A stretch of 18,393 bases of DNA. Source: JBOHBN01 sp050698355 (GTDB lineage: Bacteria; Actinomycetota; Actinomycetes; Streptosporangiales; WHST01). The notes beneath the pieces are model-generated. The model did no database searches. It was not told the DNA's origin and saw only the letters and a program-made list of their open reading frames with translations. This document shows, piece after piece, positions 6,255-14,629 of this stretch. The stretch is from contig JBOHBN010000222.1 in NCBI GenBank assembly GCA_050698355.1, forward strand, positions 1-18,393. The letters are read 5' to 3'. The translations under genes were made by a program, and so were the position numbers. How positions within the stretch are numbered: position 1 is the first letter of the stretch; every line of letters starts with the position of its first letter.

Positions 6255-7044
6255 TCAGTTCGCGCGCGCCATTCCGCCAGCCCGGTCAGCTACCGCGCGG
6301 TAACCGACCACGGTCCGACGCCAACAGCGCTTTCGCCAGTACGGGTTCAACGCGACGGTCACACCGCTAGAGAACATAGAATCGTGGAGCTCAATGCTCT
6401 TGGACTCTGCGCTCTTTGGCATGTCGAAGGCGATTTCTCTCCTTGACAGCAGTCCCTGGATTTATCTCTTCAAACCACGTGTTGCTTGATCCGCCTGTGC
6501 CACCCATCGAGATGTCGGCGCCGGAGTCCGCCGAGTACTTGCGACCCCTGCTGTCATAGACGTTCTGCGAGTCGTCGAAAAGGGTCTGTGCCTCGTTGCC
6601 GACATTCTTGACCCTCAAGTAGACGACCAAGTAGCGACCCTTGGCCGTCTCTGTGAAGTAGCCAGACCCAACCGTCTTGGCGTACTCGACCTTACGGACC
6701 TTGAACTGGAACTTGCCGTCGCGCACTTTGTCGCCAAATCCGGCTGCACCCTGGCTTTCCTTGTCCGCCGCCGGGGACGTTATTATCGATGTGGGTTCGT
6801 GTTCACCGCCGTCGCCAGTGCCGCTGCCACTACTACCGCGGTCGGCGGCATTGGTCGTAGCACTATCCGCCGCGGCAAATACCGCCGTGGTCATAACGAT
6901 CGACACGACAAACGCCGCCAGGCCAAGAGCGGTCCCGCTGACGGACACGCCCTTACCGGCGCGTCCATTGAATGCGAAGGCCATTCCGATGCCGCCGAAG
7001 ATCAACGCAAGGATGGCAAGGGGAATCGCGACGAAGATCCCGGG
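6255..7044 (-). pseudogene. Broken DUF4190/DUF4352-type lipoprotein-like or membrane protein gene
   Basis: The minus-strand frame gives a membrane part (GIFVAIPLAILALIFGGIG, then a second segment at GTALGLAAFVVSIVMTTAVF), a Ser/Gly-rich linker, and a DUF4352-like domain starting GFGDKVRDGKFQFKVRKVEY and running through KNVGNEAQTLFDDSQNVYD to WFEEINPGTAVK. At about 6438-6441 (plus-strand GATTTCTCTCCTTGAC, 6432-6447) one extra base shifts the frame, which then stops at 6391. The other frame continues the family pattern: EIAFDMPKSAESKS, then IELHDSMFSSGVTVAL, and stops at 6255. At the 5' end the open frame runs into copy B of the repeat without a start codon or ribosome site; only TTG at 7005 is available. 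The gene thus looks truncated at the front and frameshifted at the back. Its base composition is visibly less GC-rich than its neighbours. Role unknown; the family is extracytoplasmic. Confidence 0.75.
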
Positions 7045-7062
7045 TCGGCACCCAAGGTGACT

Positions 7063-7123
7063 GCGACGTGAAGGTACCCTGACGCGTCAGCGCAGGCGCA
7101 TGGCGCGGACCATCGCGTCGAAC
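7063..7123. repeat. Direct repeat copy B (terminator arm plus phosphatase 3' end)
   Basis: Starts GCGACGTGAAGGTACCC, continues TGACGCGTCAGCGCAGGC, and ends GCGTCGAAC. It includes the phosphatase stop codon (7087-7089, minus strand). Unlike copy A, the left arm of the hairpin is missing: the sequence just to its left belongs to the DUF4352 remnant. Copies A and B lie 921 bp apart, start to start. Confidence 0.75.
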
Positions 7124-8364
7124 ACCTCGGTGTTGTCGATCGTGCCGTCCAGGCGCCGCGCGCCGGGCCCGTACGCGGTGAACGGTACGTCGGCGCCGGT
7201 GTGCCCACCGGTCGACCAGTCGACGGTGAACTCGAGGTCGGAGTCCGCCACCTGGAAGGGACCATCCTCGGCCGAGTCGCCGGTACCGGACTCGTCCTCG
7301 TCATCGACGTTCTCGATGGTGAGCCCGCCGGTCTCGTGGTCGCCACCGACAATCACGAGCGTACGGGGGTGGGTCTTGGCGAAGCCAAGAACCGCGGCCA
7401 CCGTCTCGTCCAGCGCCTTGCCCGTCTTGATGGTCATCCGCGCGTTGTTCGCGTGCGCCATGCCGTCGATGCCCTCCTCCTCGACCATGAGGAAGAAGCC
7501 CTGCCGGTCGCGCGACAGCGTGTCGAGCGCCTTGCTGGTCATCGTGCGCAGCGGGACGCTCGGCTCGTACAGCGCGCCCTCGCCCTCCGGCTCGTACTCG
7601 AACATCTCCTCGTTCGCGAACAGGCCCAGGATCCGGTCCGCGTGCGTCGCGTGCAGCTCCTCGCCGTTGCTGACATACGTGTAGCCGGCCTGCTCGGCCC
7701 GCCTCACCAGGTTGCCCTTGGCGCCGTGGCTCTCCTCGGTCGGGTCCTTGGCGGGGTGGTTCGGCCAGGCTCCGGGGTTTCCCTCCGGGTACCACCAGTC
7801 CTCGCCGCCGCCGAGGATCACGTCCGGCCGGCTCGACGTGACGTACTGGCGGGCAATCTCGCTCTGCACGTCGCGGTCGCGCACGTGCGAGGCGAACGCC
7901 GCCGGCGACGCGTCGGTCACCTGCGACGTGGTGACCAGGCCGGTGGCCTTGCCCGCGTCCTTCGCCATCTCCAGCACGGTCTCCACCGGGTCACCGTCGG
8001 CGTCGACCCCCACGCCGCCGTTGTACGTCTTGTGCCCGGTGGCGTACGCGGTCGCGCCGGCGGCGGAGTCGGTCACGGTCTCCTCCGGGTCGGCCGGGTC
8101 GGTGTGTACGAGGCCCGACACCGGCAGCTCGTTCATCACCAGGTCGTCGCGGTTCCCCGCGGTCGCGAGGCGAATCAGGTCGCGCTGCCCGACGCTCATG
8201 CCGTCGCCCTGGATGTAGATGACGTTCTTCGCGACCCGATGGCCGTGGCGATCCTCGTCGCCCGACCTCAACTCGTCTCGGACGCCCCCACCCATGGCCA
8301 GCACCACCGCTACGGCGGCCGCTCCGGTGAACGCCTGCCCTGCGCGCGTCACGGATCCCTGCAC
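7087..8364 (-). CDS. Alkaline phosphatase (PhoA family), probably exported
   Basis: A 425-residue metal-dependent phosphomonoesterase, expected outside the membrane, freeing phosphate from organic esters. After a short start, residues 11-28 (AFTGAAAVAVVLAMGGGV) form a hydrophobic signal or anchor with few preceding charges. Catalytic features match E. coli PhoA: D54 in IQGDGMS, nucleophile S100 in DSAAGATAYATGHK, E295, D300 and H304 in VEEEGIDGMAH, D342/H343 in GDHETGG, and H388 in STGGHTG. The D300/H304 spacing equals E. coli D327/H331. GTG at 8364 has GGAGGG 7 nt upstream; a second in-frame GTG lies 4 codons later. It converges on glnA and diverges from the permease. Its 3' end is duplicated near glnA. 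Confidence 0.93.
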   Translation of the reverse strand: MQGSVTRAGQAFTGAAAVAVVLAMGGGVRDELRSGDEDRHGHRVAKNVIYIQGDGMSVGQRDLIRLATAGNRDDLVMNELPVSGLVHTDPADPEETVTDSAAGATAYATGHKTYNGGVGVDADGDPVETVLEMAKDAGKATGLVTTSQVTDASPAAFASHVRDRDVQSEIARQYVTSSRPDVILGGGEDWWYPEGNPGAWPNHPAKDPTEESHGAKGNLVRRAEQAGYTYVSNGEELHATHADRILGLFANEEMFEYEPEGEGALYEPSVPLRTMTSKALDTLSRDRQGFFLMVEEEGIDGMAHANNARMTIKTGKALDETVAAVLGFAKTHPRTLVIVGGDHETGGLTIENVDDEDESGTGDSAEDGPFQVADSDLEFTVDWSTGGHTGADVPFTAYGPGARRLDGTIDNTEVFDAMVRAMRLR

Positions 8365-8396
8365 GGCTCAGCCCTCCGTTCGGCCCTCTGGTCGAA

Positions 8397-8412
8397 GTGT
8401 CAGAGCGTGTCA
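8397..8412 (-). promoter_or_regulatory. Possible regulator site: GTGTCA direct repeat upstream of the phosphatase
   Basis: GTGTCA occurs at 8397-8402 and 8407-8412, 10 bp apart start to start, so on one face of the helix. On the minus strand this reads TGACAC-N4-TGACAC. PhoP-type response regulators bind direct repeats of similar layout, and the target gene would be a phosphatase, but the sequence is not a full match to the known PHO box. The rest of the 127-bp divergent region (8365-8491) shows no clear promoter hexamers. Confidence 0.25.
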
Positions 8413-8491
8413 CGTATGCGGGCAACGGTCTAGGGTTGGCGATCACGGAACGCGATACCCGTATAGCAATGGTGGCACTGGAGGCGAGTAC

Positions 8492-10009
8492 ATGAGCAGC
8501 GCCGATGAAGCAGCGAGCAGTGCAACCGGCGTGGGTGAACGGCACGGGAAGTACCGCCTCGCCAAGACAGTCGGCGTATTCGCGATCATGGCCTCCGCCG
8601 TCGCCCAGGAGTACGGCGCCGGCATCAACACCGTCCTGACCAAGAGCGTCGGCGCCCATCCCGAACTCGGCATGCTCATCCCGGTGGCGATGTTCGCCGC
8701 CGGGATCCTGCTGCTGCCGAAGATCGCGATGCTCGGCCGGTTCGCTCAGGTGATGCCACGCGCCGGCTCCGCGTACGTGTGGCTGACGCGGTCCACGCAC
8801 CCGTCCGTCGGCTTCGCCGTCGCGTTCCTGTGGTTCATCGGCGTCACCGCGGCCATGGGGTTCCTCGCGTTCTCGTTCACCACCTTCATCGCCGGGGTCC
8901 TCGCACAGTTCGGCCTGTCGGTCGCCTGGCTCAGCTCCCACGCCGGCCACCTCATCATCGGGTTCGCGCTGCTCCTGCTGATCTTCTTCGTGCACGTGAG
9001 CGGGGTGCGCAACTACGGCTTCTTCGTGTCGCTGCTCTTCGCCCTCGTGCTCTTCGCCGCGCTCCTCACGATCATCTTCGGGTTCGCCGGATCGCCACAC
9101 GAGTTCGTCGGCAAGGTGTCGGGCGAGCTCGGCCACCCCGTGCAGGCAACCGTCCCCGGGCAGCCGACGGTGGGCGCGTTCGTCGCCACGGTCACCCTCT
9201 TCATGTTCGCGTACGGCGGGCAGGCTGCGGCGACCTCGCTCGGCGGCGAGGCCCGGGACGCGACCCGGACCGTCGGACGCGGCGTCTGGTACGCGTGGGG
9301 CGTCGCCATCGTGCTGTACACGGTGGTGAGCTTCGCGTTGTTCCACGCCGCGCCGCTCGGGGCCGTGCAGGCATTGCTCGACGGCGGCAGGCCGGAGCTG
9401 GCCACGACGCCCGGGGTCATCGCGCTGATCGCGCCGCGCGCCATCGGCGTCATCATCAGCGTCACGGTCATCCTGATCATCGGCAAGACGGTCGCGCCGG
9501 AGATGCTCGACAGCTCCCGCTACCTGTTCGCCTGGGCGCAGGACCGGTTGCTGCCGAAGGCGTTCCTGCACACCAACCGCAACCACGCGCCCGACGTCGC
9601 CCTGCTGGCGAGCACGGTGCTTGGCGGGCTGTTCCTGGTCGAGGTGACGTTCTTCGGGTTCCAGATCGGCGTGCTGCTCCGCTCGATGAGCATCGTGCTG
9701 GTCATCGGTGTCCTCGGCGTCGGCGTCCTCAACATGCGCCTCAATCCCCGATTCGCCGAGCTGGGCTGGGCACGTACGCTCACCGCGCACAAGGACGCGC
9801 TCGTCGCAGCCTGCTTCGGCATCGTAATCGCCGGCATCCTCCTCTACAGCGTGATCGTCGTACCAGGTGAACCGCTGATCCTCCAGCCGAGCGTGCAGGC
9901 ACTCATCGGGCTCGCCGTGGCGGTGTGCATCTACGTGGCCGCGCGGGCGGTCGCGCGACGCCAGGGCCACGATCTCGCCGCCCACATCAAGGAAGCCCCG
10001 CTGGAGTAA
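8492..10009 (+). CDS. APC-superfamily amino-acid permease
   Basis: A 505-residue integral membrane transporter of the amino acid-polyamine-organocation superfamily. After a polar N-terminus (1-27), about twelve hydrophobic segments can be counted, beginning AKTVGVFAIMASAVAQEYGA. Family-like features include the early PRAGSAYVWLTR segment after the second membrane span, the GGQAAATSLGGEARDATRTV stretch in the middle (compare G-E-x-x-x-P loops of APC carriers), and DSSRYLFAWAQDRLLPKAF, typical of the segment before span 9. The substrate cannot be told. ATG at 8492 is chosen because GGAGG (8480-8484) lies 7 nt upstream and the protein then starts normally; the frame is open further upstream into the phosphatase gene. 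It ends 11 bp from the convergent glnE stop. Confidence 0.9.
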   Translation: MSSADEAASSATGVGERHGKYRLAKTVGVFAIMASAVAQEYGAGINTVLTKSVGAHPELGMLIPVAMFAAGILLLPKIAMLGRFAQVMPRAGSAYVWLTRSTHPSVGFAVAFLWFIGVTAAMGFLAFSFTTFIAGVLAQFGLSVAWLSSHAGHLIIGFALLLLIFFVHVSGVRNYGFFVSLLFALVLFAALLTIIFGFAGSPHEFVGKVSGELGHPVQATVPGQPTVGAFVATVTLFMFAYGGQAAATSLGGEARDATRTVGRGVWYAWGVAIVLYTVVSFALFHAAPLGAVQALLDGGRPELATTPGVIALIAPRAIGVIISVTVILIIGKTVAPEMLDSSRYLFAWAQDRLLPKAFLHTNRNHAPDVALLASTVLGGLFLVEVTFFGFQIGVLLRSMSIVLVIGVLGVGVLNMRLNPRFAELGWARTLTAHKDALVAACFGIVIAGILLYSVIVVPGEPLILQPSVQALIGLAVAVCIYVAARAVARRQGHDLAAHIKEAPLE

Positions 10010-10020
10010 CCCGCGATCGG

Positions 10021-12984
10021 TCAGTCCTCGTAGAAGACGCGCTCGAAGACGGCGCGCGCGTGCCGCGTCGCGCGCCGGTAGTCCTCGACGAGGTCACCGG
10101 TTCCCCCAGGCGGGTAACCAAGTACCTGCGCGACCGCTGCGCGCACCCGGGGCTGCACCGGGAGCGCGTCGGAGGACTTGCCGGTGACGAGGACGCTGGC
10201 GTTGCGTATCCGCGACGCCAGCCGCCACGCGTCGGTGAGCACCTCGGCGTCGTCTCCTGCCAGCAGGCGGGCGTCGACGGCCGCGCGCAGTGCCGCGAGC
10301 GTCCCGGTCGTACGCAGCGCCGGGACCTCACCGGCATGCCGCAGCTGGAGCAGCTGAACGGCCCACTCGACGTCGGAGAGCCCACCGGGACCGAGCTTGA
10401 GGTGCGTCGCGCGGTCGGCTCCCCGGGGTAGCCGCTCCGCCTCCATCCGGGCCTTGAGCCGGCGGATCCGGAGCACCGCGTCGTCGCTCGGCCCGCCCGC
10501 CGGCCAGCGCAGCGGGTCAGCGAGAGTGGTGAAAGCGGCGCGGAGGTCCGCGTCACCGGCGACGGGACGCCCGCGCAGGAGCGCCTGGCTCTCCCACGGC
10601 GACGACCAACGCTCGTAGTACGCGGCGTACGAGGCGAGGCTGCGTACGAGCGGCCCCGAACGCCCCTCGGGCCGCAGGTCCGCGTCGACGGCGAGCGGGG
10701 GGTCCGGCCCGGGCAGCCCGAGTAGCCGGCGCAGTTCCTCGGCCAGCCGCAACGCGTATCGGTCCGCCGCGGCGTCGTCGGCACCAGGCTCCGGCTCGTA
10801 CACGAAGAGCACGTCGGCGTCGCTGCCGTACCCGCTCTCCGCGCCGCCGAACCGGCCCATCGCGATGACCGCGAACCGCGCGGGCGCCTGCTCCCCCGCT
10901 GCGAGGACCGAACGACGCGCCGCGCGGAGCGCGGCGTCGAGCGTCACCTCCGCCACCGTGGCCAGGCCCAAGCCCACCGTGTCGACCTCGACCAGGCCGA
11001 GCAGGTCGGCCGCGGCGACGCGGAACAGCTCGCGCCTGCGCAGGCCGCGCAGGGCGGCGACCGCGCGCTCCGGGTCTTCCTGCCTGTCCACCAGGGACGC
11101 GGCCTCCCCCGACAGGGCCTCGCGTCCCGGCAGTGCCAGCTGCGCGTCGTCGGGGAGCATCCGTACCGCTTCGGGCGCGCGCAGCAGCAGCCCCGCGGCG
11201 TACTTGCCGGACGCCAGCACGTGCGCCAGCCGCTCGGCGGCGGCGCCGTCGTCGCGTAGCAGCCGCAGGTACCAGTGAGTGCGGCCGAGCGCCTCGCTCG
11301 CCTGCCGGAAGGCGAGCAACCCGTGGTCGGGCATGGCGCCGTCGGCGAACCAGCCGAGCAGCACCGGCAGCAGCGTGCGCTGGATCGCCGCGGTACGACT
11401 CACCCCGGCTGTCAGCGCCTCGATGTGCCGCAGCGCACCAGCGGGATCGGCGTACCCGAGCGCCTCGAGCCGCTGCTTGGCCGCGTCCGGGGCCAGGCGC
11501 ACCTCGCTGGTCGGCAGCCGGGCGACGGCACTCAAGAGCGGGCGGTAGAACAGCTTCTCGTGCAGCCGCCGCACCTCGCGCGCGTGCCTGCGCCACTCGT
11601 CGGTCAGCTCGGCTACCGGCGCGCGGCGAAAGCCGAGTGCCCTGCCGAGGCGCCGCAGGTCGTCGTCGCGCTCGGGGAGCACCTGAGTGCGGCGCAACCG
11701 CTGCAGCTGCAGGCGGTGTTCCAGGGCGCGCAGGAACCGGTACGCGTCGGCGAGCGGCGGCCCGTCGTCTCGGCCGACGTACCCGCCGGCCGTGAGCGCC
11801 GCCAGCGCCTCCAGGGTGTTCGCGCTGCGCAGCCTCTCGTCGGTGCGGCCGTGCACGAGCTGGAGCAGCTGCACGGCGAACTCGACGTCGCGCAGCCCAC
11901 CGCGGCCGAGCTTGAGCTGCCGCCGCGCCTCGGCATCGGGGACGTGGTCCTCGACGCGGCGGCGCATCGCCCGCACCGCGTCGACGAAGCCGTCCCGGTC
12001 GGCGGCGCCCCACACCAGCGGGGCAACGGAAGCGACGTACTGCTCCCCGAGCGCCCGGTCGCCGGCGACCGGGCGCGCCTTCAGCAACGCCTGGAACTCC
12101 CAGGTCTTCGCCCAGCGCTTGTAGTACGCGACGTGACTGGCCAGCGTGCGTACGAGCGCACCGGCATTGCCTTCCGGGCGGAGAGCGGCGTCGACCGGCC
12201 ACAGCGTGCCCTCGGCGGTATTCTGCGAGCAGGCGCGCATCATGCCGGCGGCGAGCGTGGTCGCGGTGGCGAGCGCGGCCTGCTCGTCGCCGTCCGCCGG
12301 CTCGGCGACGAACACGACGTCGACGTCGCTCACGTAGTTCAGTTCCCGCCCACCGCACTTGCCGAGCGCGATCACGGCGAGGCGGCACGGCACGGCATCC
12401 GCAGCCAGCTCGGCGCGCGCGATCGCCAACCCGGTCTCGAGCGCCGCACCGGCGAGGTCGGCGAGGCTACCGCTCACCCGCTCGACCGGCAGCTCGCCGG
12501 CGAGGTCACGCGCGGCAAACGCGAGCAGGCAGCGCCGGTACGTGACACGCAGCGCGTCGTACGCGGACTCCCCGCCTGAGGACGCGGTCGGCTCAGCACC
12601 CGCGGCGTCCGCCCCCACCGCGGCGAGCAGCGCCGCCCGCGAGCCGACCTCGTCGCCCACGTCGTCGGCGAGCACGTTCCAATGCTCGGGGTGACGCACC
12701 AGGTGCTCGCCGAGCGCCGCGCTGAACCCCAGCACGGCGAGCAACCGGCGCCGCAGCCCGGTGCCGTCGCGCAGCGCGCTGTCGAGCGGTGCCGGGTCGG
12801 GCAGCGCGTCGCGCAGCCGCACCAGGTTGTGCAGCGCCAGGTCCGGATCGGCGGTGGCGGCCAGCGGTTCGACCAGGTCACTGCCGACCTGCGCCAACCC
12901 TTCGGCTGCACGCTCCGGGTCACTCAACCCCAGCCGCGCCAGACGTCCCAGCGAGCTGCCGCGCTCATCCCACGTCTCCGCCAC
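10021..12984 (-). CDS. glnE: Bifunctional glutamine synthetase adenylyltransferase/adenylyl-removase
   Basis: Adds AMP to, and removes it from, the conserved tyrosine of glutamine synthetase (Y402 of the glnA product here), tuning ammonia assimilation. The 987-residue length fits the family. It has two nucleotidyltransferase-fold domains, each followed by a helical bundle: the N-terminal removase domain with GGRELNYVSDVDVV (about 211-224) and LGRGGLRDVEFAVQLLQLVH, and the C-terminal transferase domain with GRFGGAESGYGSDADVL (about 710-726) and LGPGGLSDVEWAVQLLQL. GTG at 12984 is chosen by the family N-terminus (VAETWDERG...LARLGLSDP); the frame stays open 336 bp further upstream but overlaps the next gene's promoter and signal region. 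GATGAT ends 6 nt before the GTG and may be a weak -10. In many actinobacteria glnE is next to glnA; here two genes and a pseudogene separate them. Confidence 0.97.
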   Translation of the reverse strand: MAETWDERGSSLGRLARLGLSDPERAAEGLAQVGSDLVEPLAATADPDLALHNLVRLRDALPDPAPLDSALRDGTGLRRRLLAVLGFSAALGEHLVRHPEHWNVLADDVGDEVGSRAALLAAVGADAAGAEPTASSGGESAYDALRVTYRRCLLAFAARDLAGELPVERVSGSLADLAGAALETGLAIARAELAADAVPCRLAVIALGKCGGRELNYVSDVDVVFVAEPADGDEQAALATATTLAAGMMRACSQNTAEGTLWPVDAALRPEGNAGALVRTLASHVAYYKRWAKTWEFQALLKARPVAGDRALGEQYVASVAPLVWGAADRDGFVDAVRAMRRRVEDHVPDAEARRQLKLGRGGLRDVEFAVQLLQLVHGRTDERLRSANTLEALAALTAGGYVGRDDGPPLADAYRFLRALEHRLQLQRLRRTQVLPERDDDLRRLGRALGFRRAPVAELTDEWRRHAREVRRLHEKLFYRPLLSAVARLPTSEVRLAPDAAKQRLEALGYADPAGALRHIEALTAGVSRTAAIQRTLLPVLLGWFADGAMPDHGLLAFRQASEALGRTHWYLRLLRDDGAAAERLAHVLASGKYAAGLLLRAPEAVRMLPDDAQLALPGREALSGEAASLVDRQEDPERAVAALRGLRRRELFRVAAADLLGLVEVDTVGLGLATVAEVTLDAALRAARRSVLAAGEQAPARFAVIAMGRFGGAESGYGSDADVLFVYEPEPGADDAAADRYALRLAEELRRLLGLPGPDPPLAVDADLRPEGRSGPLVRSLASYAAYYERWSSPWESQALLRGRPVAGDADLRAAFTTLADPLRWPAGGPSDDAVLRIRRLKARMEAERLPRGADRATHLKLGPGGLSDVEWAVQLLQLRHAGEVPALRTTGTLAALRAAVDARLLAGDDAEVLTDAWRLASRIRNASVLVTGKSSDALPVQPRVRAAVAQVLGYPPGGTGDLVEDYRRATRHARAVFERVFYED

Positions 12985-13089
12985 GCGCCCATCATCTCGC
13001 GTACGCCTGACAACCGTGCGGACACTTTGAGAGTCGGGACTGTAGATCAATTCGAGCCAAATGAGGCAGGGTCGAGGGGAGGCTCCCCG

Positions 13090-13516
13090 ATGCGGAGCCA
13101 TGTACGTCGTGCGGTTGCGGTCACGGCGGTCGCTGGATTCGTGACGTTCGGCGGCTCGGCCGTCGCAGCGTCCGGGGCGAGCGCGGCCGAGAGCTGCCAA
13201 ACTGGCAGCAACGACTTCAACAGTGACGGCAATGTCGATACGGCGGTGGGCATGCCGGGCCGCGACAACGGTGCCGGTGAGGCTCGCGCGCGACGACCGG
13301 TTCGGAAAGGTCATCGGCAACGCTGCCGTCCCGCCCTACATGGATCTCGTACAGCCGTGGCTGGACAACGTCACCATAGGCGCGCCCGGAAAGAACTCCG
13401 GCGCGGGAGCCGTCGTCGCGGGACTCCCCGGCGGGGACAGCACACCGCGGTTGTGGAAGCAGCAAGACCCGCATGCCGGCGACGGCTACGGGTCCGCCCT
13501 GGGCAAGAAGAACTGA
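13090..13516 (+). pseudogene. Decayed FG-GAP (integrin-like) secreted protein gene
   Basis: The start is intact: GAGGGGAGG before ATG 13090, then a clear signal peptide (MRSHVRRAVAVTAVAGFV..., Ala-rich to about residue 33, likely cut after GASAA). The mature part opens with a Ca-binding FG-GAP-type repeat, DFNSDGNVDTAVGMPGRDNG. At about 13275-13290 the frame breaks: the pattern goes on in the next frame as RLARDDRFGKVIGN and then a second repeat, NVTIGAPGKNSGAGAV, stopping at 13516. Family members have about seven such repeats, so most of the gene is missing. The SD region can fold (GGGGA 13076-13080 with TCCCC 13084-13088), which might limit translation. A secreted beta-propeller origin is inferred; function is surely lost unless a programmed shift occurs. 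The 105 bp between it and glnE hold nothing else recognisable. Confidence 0.65.
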
Positions 13517-13555
13517 ACACTGCTGGACCGGAAGTTCGGAGCGTACGACGCTCAG

Positions 13556-13605
13556 GATCGTGGGAAGCGTACCCGTGGCGGGCAACGGGTGGGCTTCCCA
13601 CGATC
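13556..13605. terminator. Long hairpin at the end of the MEDS regulator gene
   Basis: GATCGTGGGAAGC (13556-13568) pairs perfectly with GCTTCCCACGATC (13593-13605), 13 bp. Within the loop ACCCG (13571-13575) pairs with CGGGT (13586-13590). It separates the FG-GAP remnant (plus) from the MEDS-domain gene (minus), whose TGA stop overlaps the right arm, so it can stop transcripts from both sides. Confidence 0.75.
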
Positions 13606-14569
13606 ATGGAAAGGAGGGATGGTCGGCGACGCCGTCCGCGTGCATGTGCATGCGGACGGTGGTGCCGGTCGCGTGGGAGCGCAGTTCGACGAGGTCGCAG
13701 AGCACGTGGACCAGCCACAGCCCGGGGTAGTGCTCCATGTTGGACGTCGGCCGGCGCCTGTCGGCCAACGGATCGGTGATCCGCCCGGAGTCGTCGACCT
13801 GGCACACCAGCCACGGCGCGGTCTGCCAGATGCGCAGTGTGCCGCTGCCGTCAGCGTGTTGGAGGCTGTTGGCGGCCACCTCTTCCACGGCCAGCAGCAG
13901 CTCGCCGATCCGCCCGGCAGCCAGCCCGGCCCGCCGTGCGTGCTCGGTGACCACGGACCGCAGCAGGGTCAGGTCCGCGACGCTGAGGAACATGAGCATC
14001 TCGGCATCGCCGGGAGGCAGCGGCAGCGGCTCCTCGCTGCCCGCAGCTGGTGGGCCACTGTAGGAAGAGCTAGCGCGCCGCCCATCCCGTTCGGTCACGA
14101 TCGGATGGGTATGTTCGGCGCCGGTGAGCACGCCGGGATCGAGACGGGCATCGTACGGACACAGGATCGCCATCGCCGTGTCGGCGAATGCGTGGTTGAG
14201 CAGGGCCTCGTGCCGGGTGGCCGCGCGAATCTCCGCATCCGACCGCGCCGCCCAGATCGGCTCGCCGCCGAACCGCACCCGCCTGCCGGGGTGGGTTTCG
14301 ACGAACTCCCGTATCGCGGGAATGATGCGCCCCGGGTTGCCGCCGAGTTCGCTCATGTCGGCGAAGCCGACCCGCGCGGCGTCCTTACCCAGTCCACGTC
14401 GCAAGAAGTCGATCCTGGTGCCGGGTACCGCGACGAGGACGGGCTCGCCAGCCGCCAGACCAGCGCGGACGAAGTCGCACACGGCGCTGGTGTACGCGTC
14501 GTCAGACTCGTAGAACAGGCACTCGTGGACGAACCCGTCCCGGCTGTCCGGCAGTGTCTTGGTAGTCAT
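13604..14569 (-). CDS. MEDS-domain plus HATPase anti-sigma-type regulator (RsbA-like family)
   Basis: A 321-residue cytosolic regulator. The N-terminal half (about 12-160) is a MEDS (DcmR-sensory) domain: HECLFYESDDAYTSAVCDFV, then GEPVLVAVP. The C-terminal half (about 195-310) is a GHKL/HATPase_c_2 domain like RsbW anti-sigma kinases, with N-box AVEEVAANSLQHA (227-239), G1-like VDDSGRI (258-264) and GLWLVH (283-288). No phosphoacceptor His domain is seen, so it is more likely an anti-sigma factor/kinase than a two-component sensor. Such proteins are thought to sense a signal through MEDS and release a sigma-B-type factor. No sigma factor or anti-anti-sigma gene is in the window. ATG at 14569 has GGAG 11 nt upstream; an in-frame GTG 10 codons earlier with AGAGG is an alternative. 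Confidence 0.85.
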   Translation of the reverse strand: MTTKTLPDSRDGFVHECLFYESDDAYTSAVCDFVRAGLAAGEPVLVAVPGTRIDFLRRGLGKDAARVGFADMSELGGNPGRIIPAIREFVETHPGRRVRFGGEPIWAARSDAEIRAATRHEALLNHAFADTAMAILCPYDARLDPGVLTGAEHTHPIVTERDGRRASSSYSGPPAAGSEEPLPLPPGDAEMLMFLSVADLTLLRSVVTEHARRAGLAAGRIGELLLAVEEVAANSLQHADGSGTLRIWQTAPWLVCQVDDSGRITDPLADRRRPTSNMEHYPGLWLVHVLCDLVELRSHATGTTVRMHMHADGVADHPSFP

Positions 14570-14629
14570 ATCGAAGGCCGGCTCCGGTGACACCTCTCGT
14601 TGACGGCTTCCACCAGGATGGCATGCCCG

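Noticed and set aside
6391..7005. Treating the DUF4352 frame as an intact 204-residue protein from TTG 7005
   Set aside because: The conserved C-terminal strand is in another frame, the start lacks a ribosome site and falls inside a membrane segment.
7991..9985. Long minus-strand open frame (664 codons) opposite the permease
   Set aside because: Charged, repetitive composition typical of the complement of a GC-rich membrane protein gene; no family motif; the permease on the other strand is clear.
10021..12700. Several long plus-strand and alternate-frame ORFs across glnE
   Set aside because: Arg/Ala/Pro-rich shadow frames produced by the high-GC glnE sequence; both GlnE domains read cleanly on the minus strand.
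12985..13320. Upstream extension of the glnE frame by 112 codons
   Set aside because: Unlike GlnE N-termini, and it overlaps the opposite-strand ribosome site and signal-peptide coding start at 13090.
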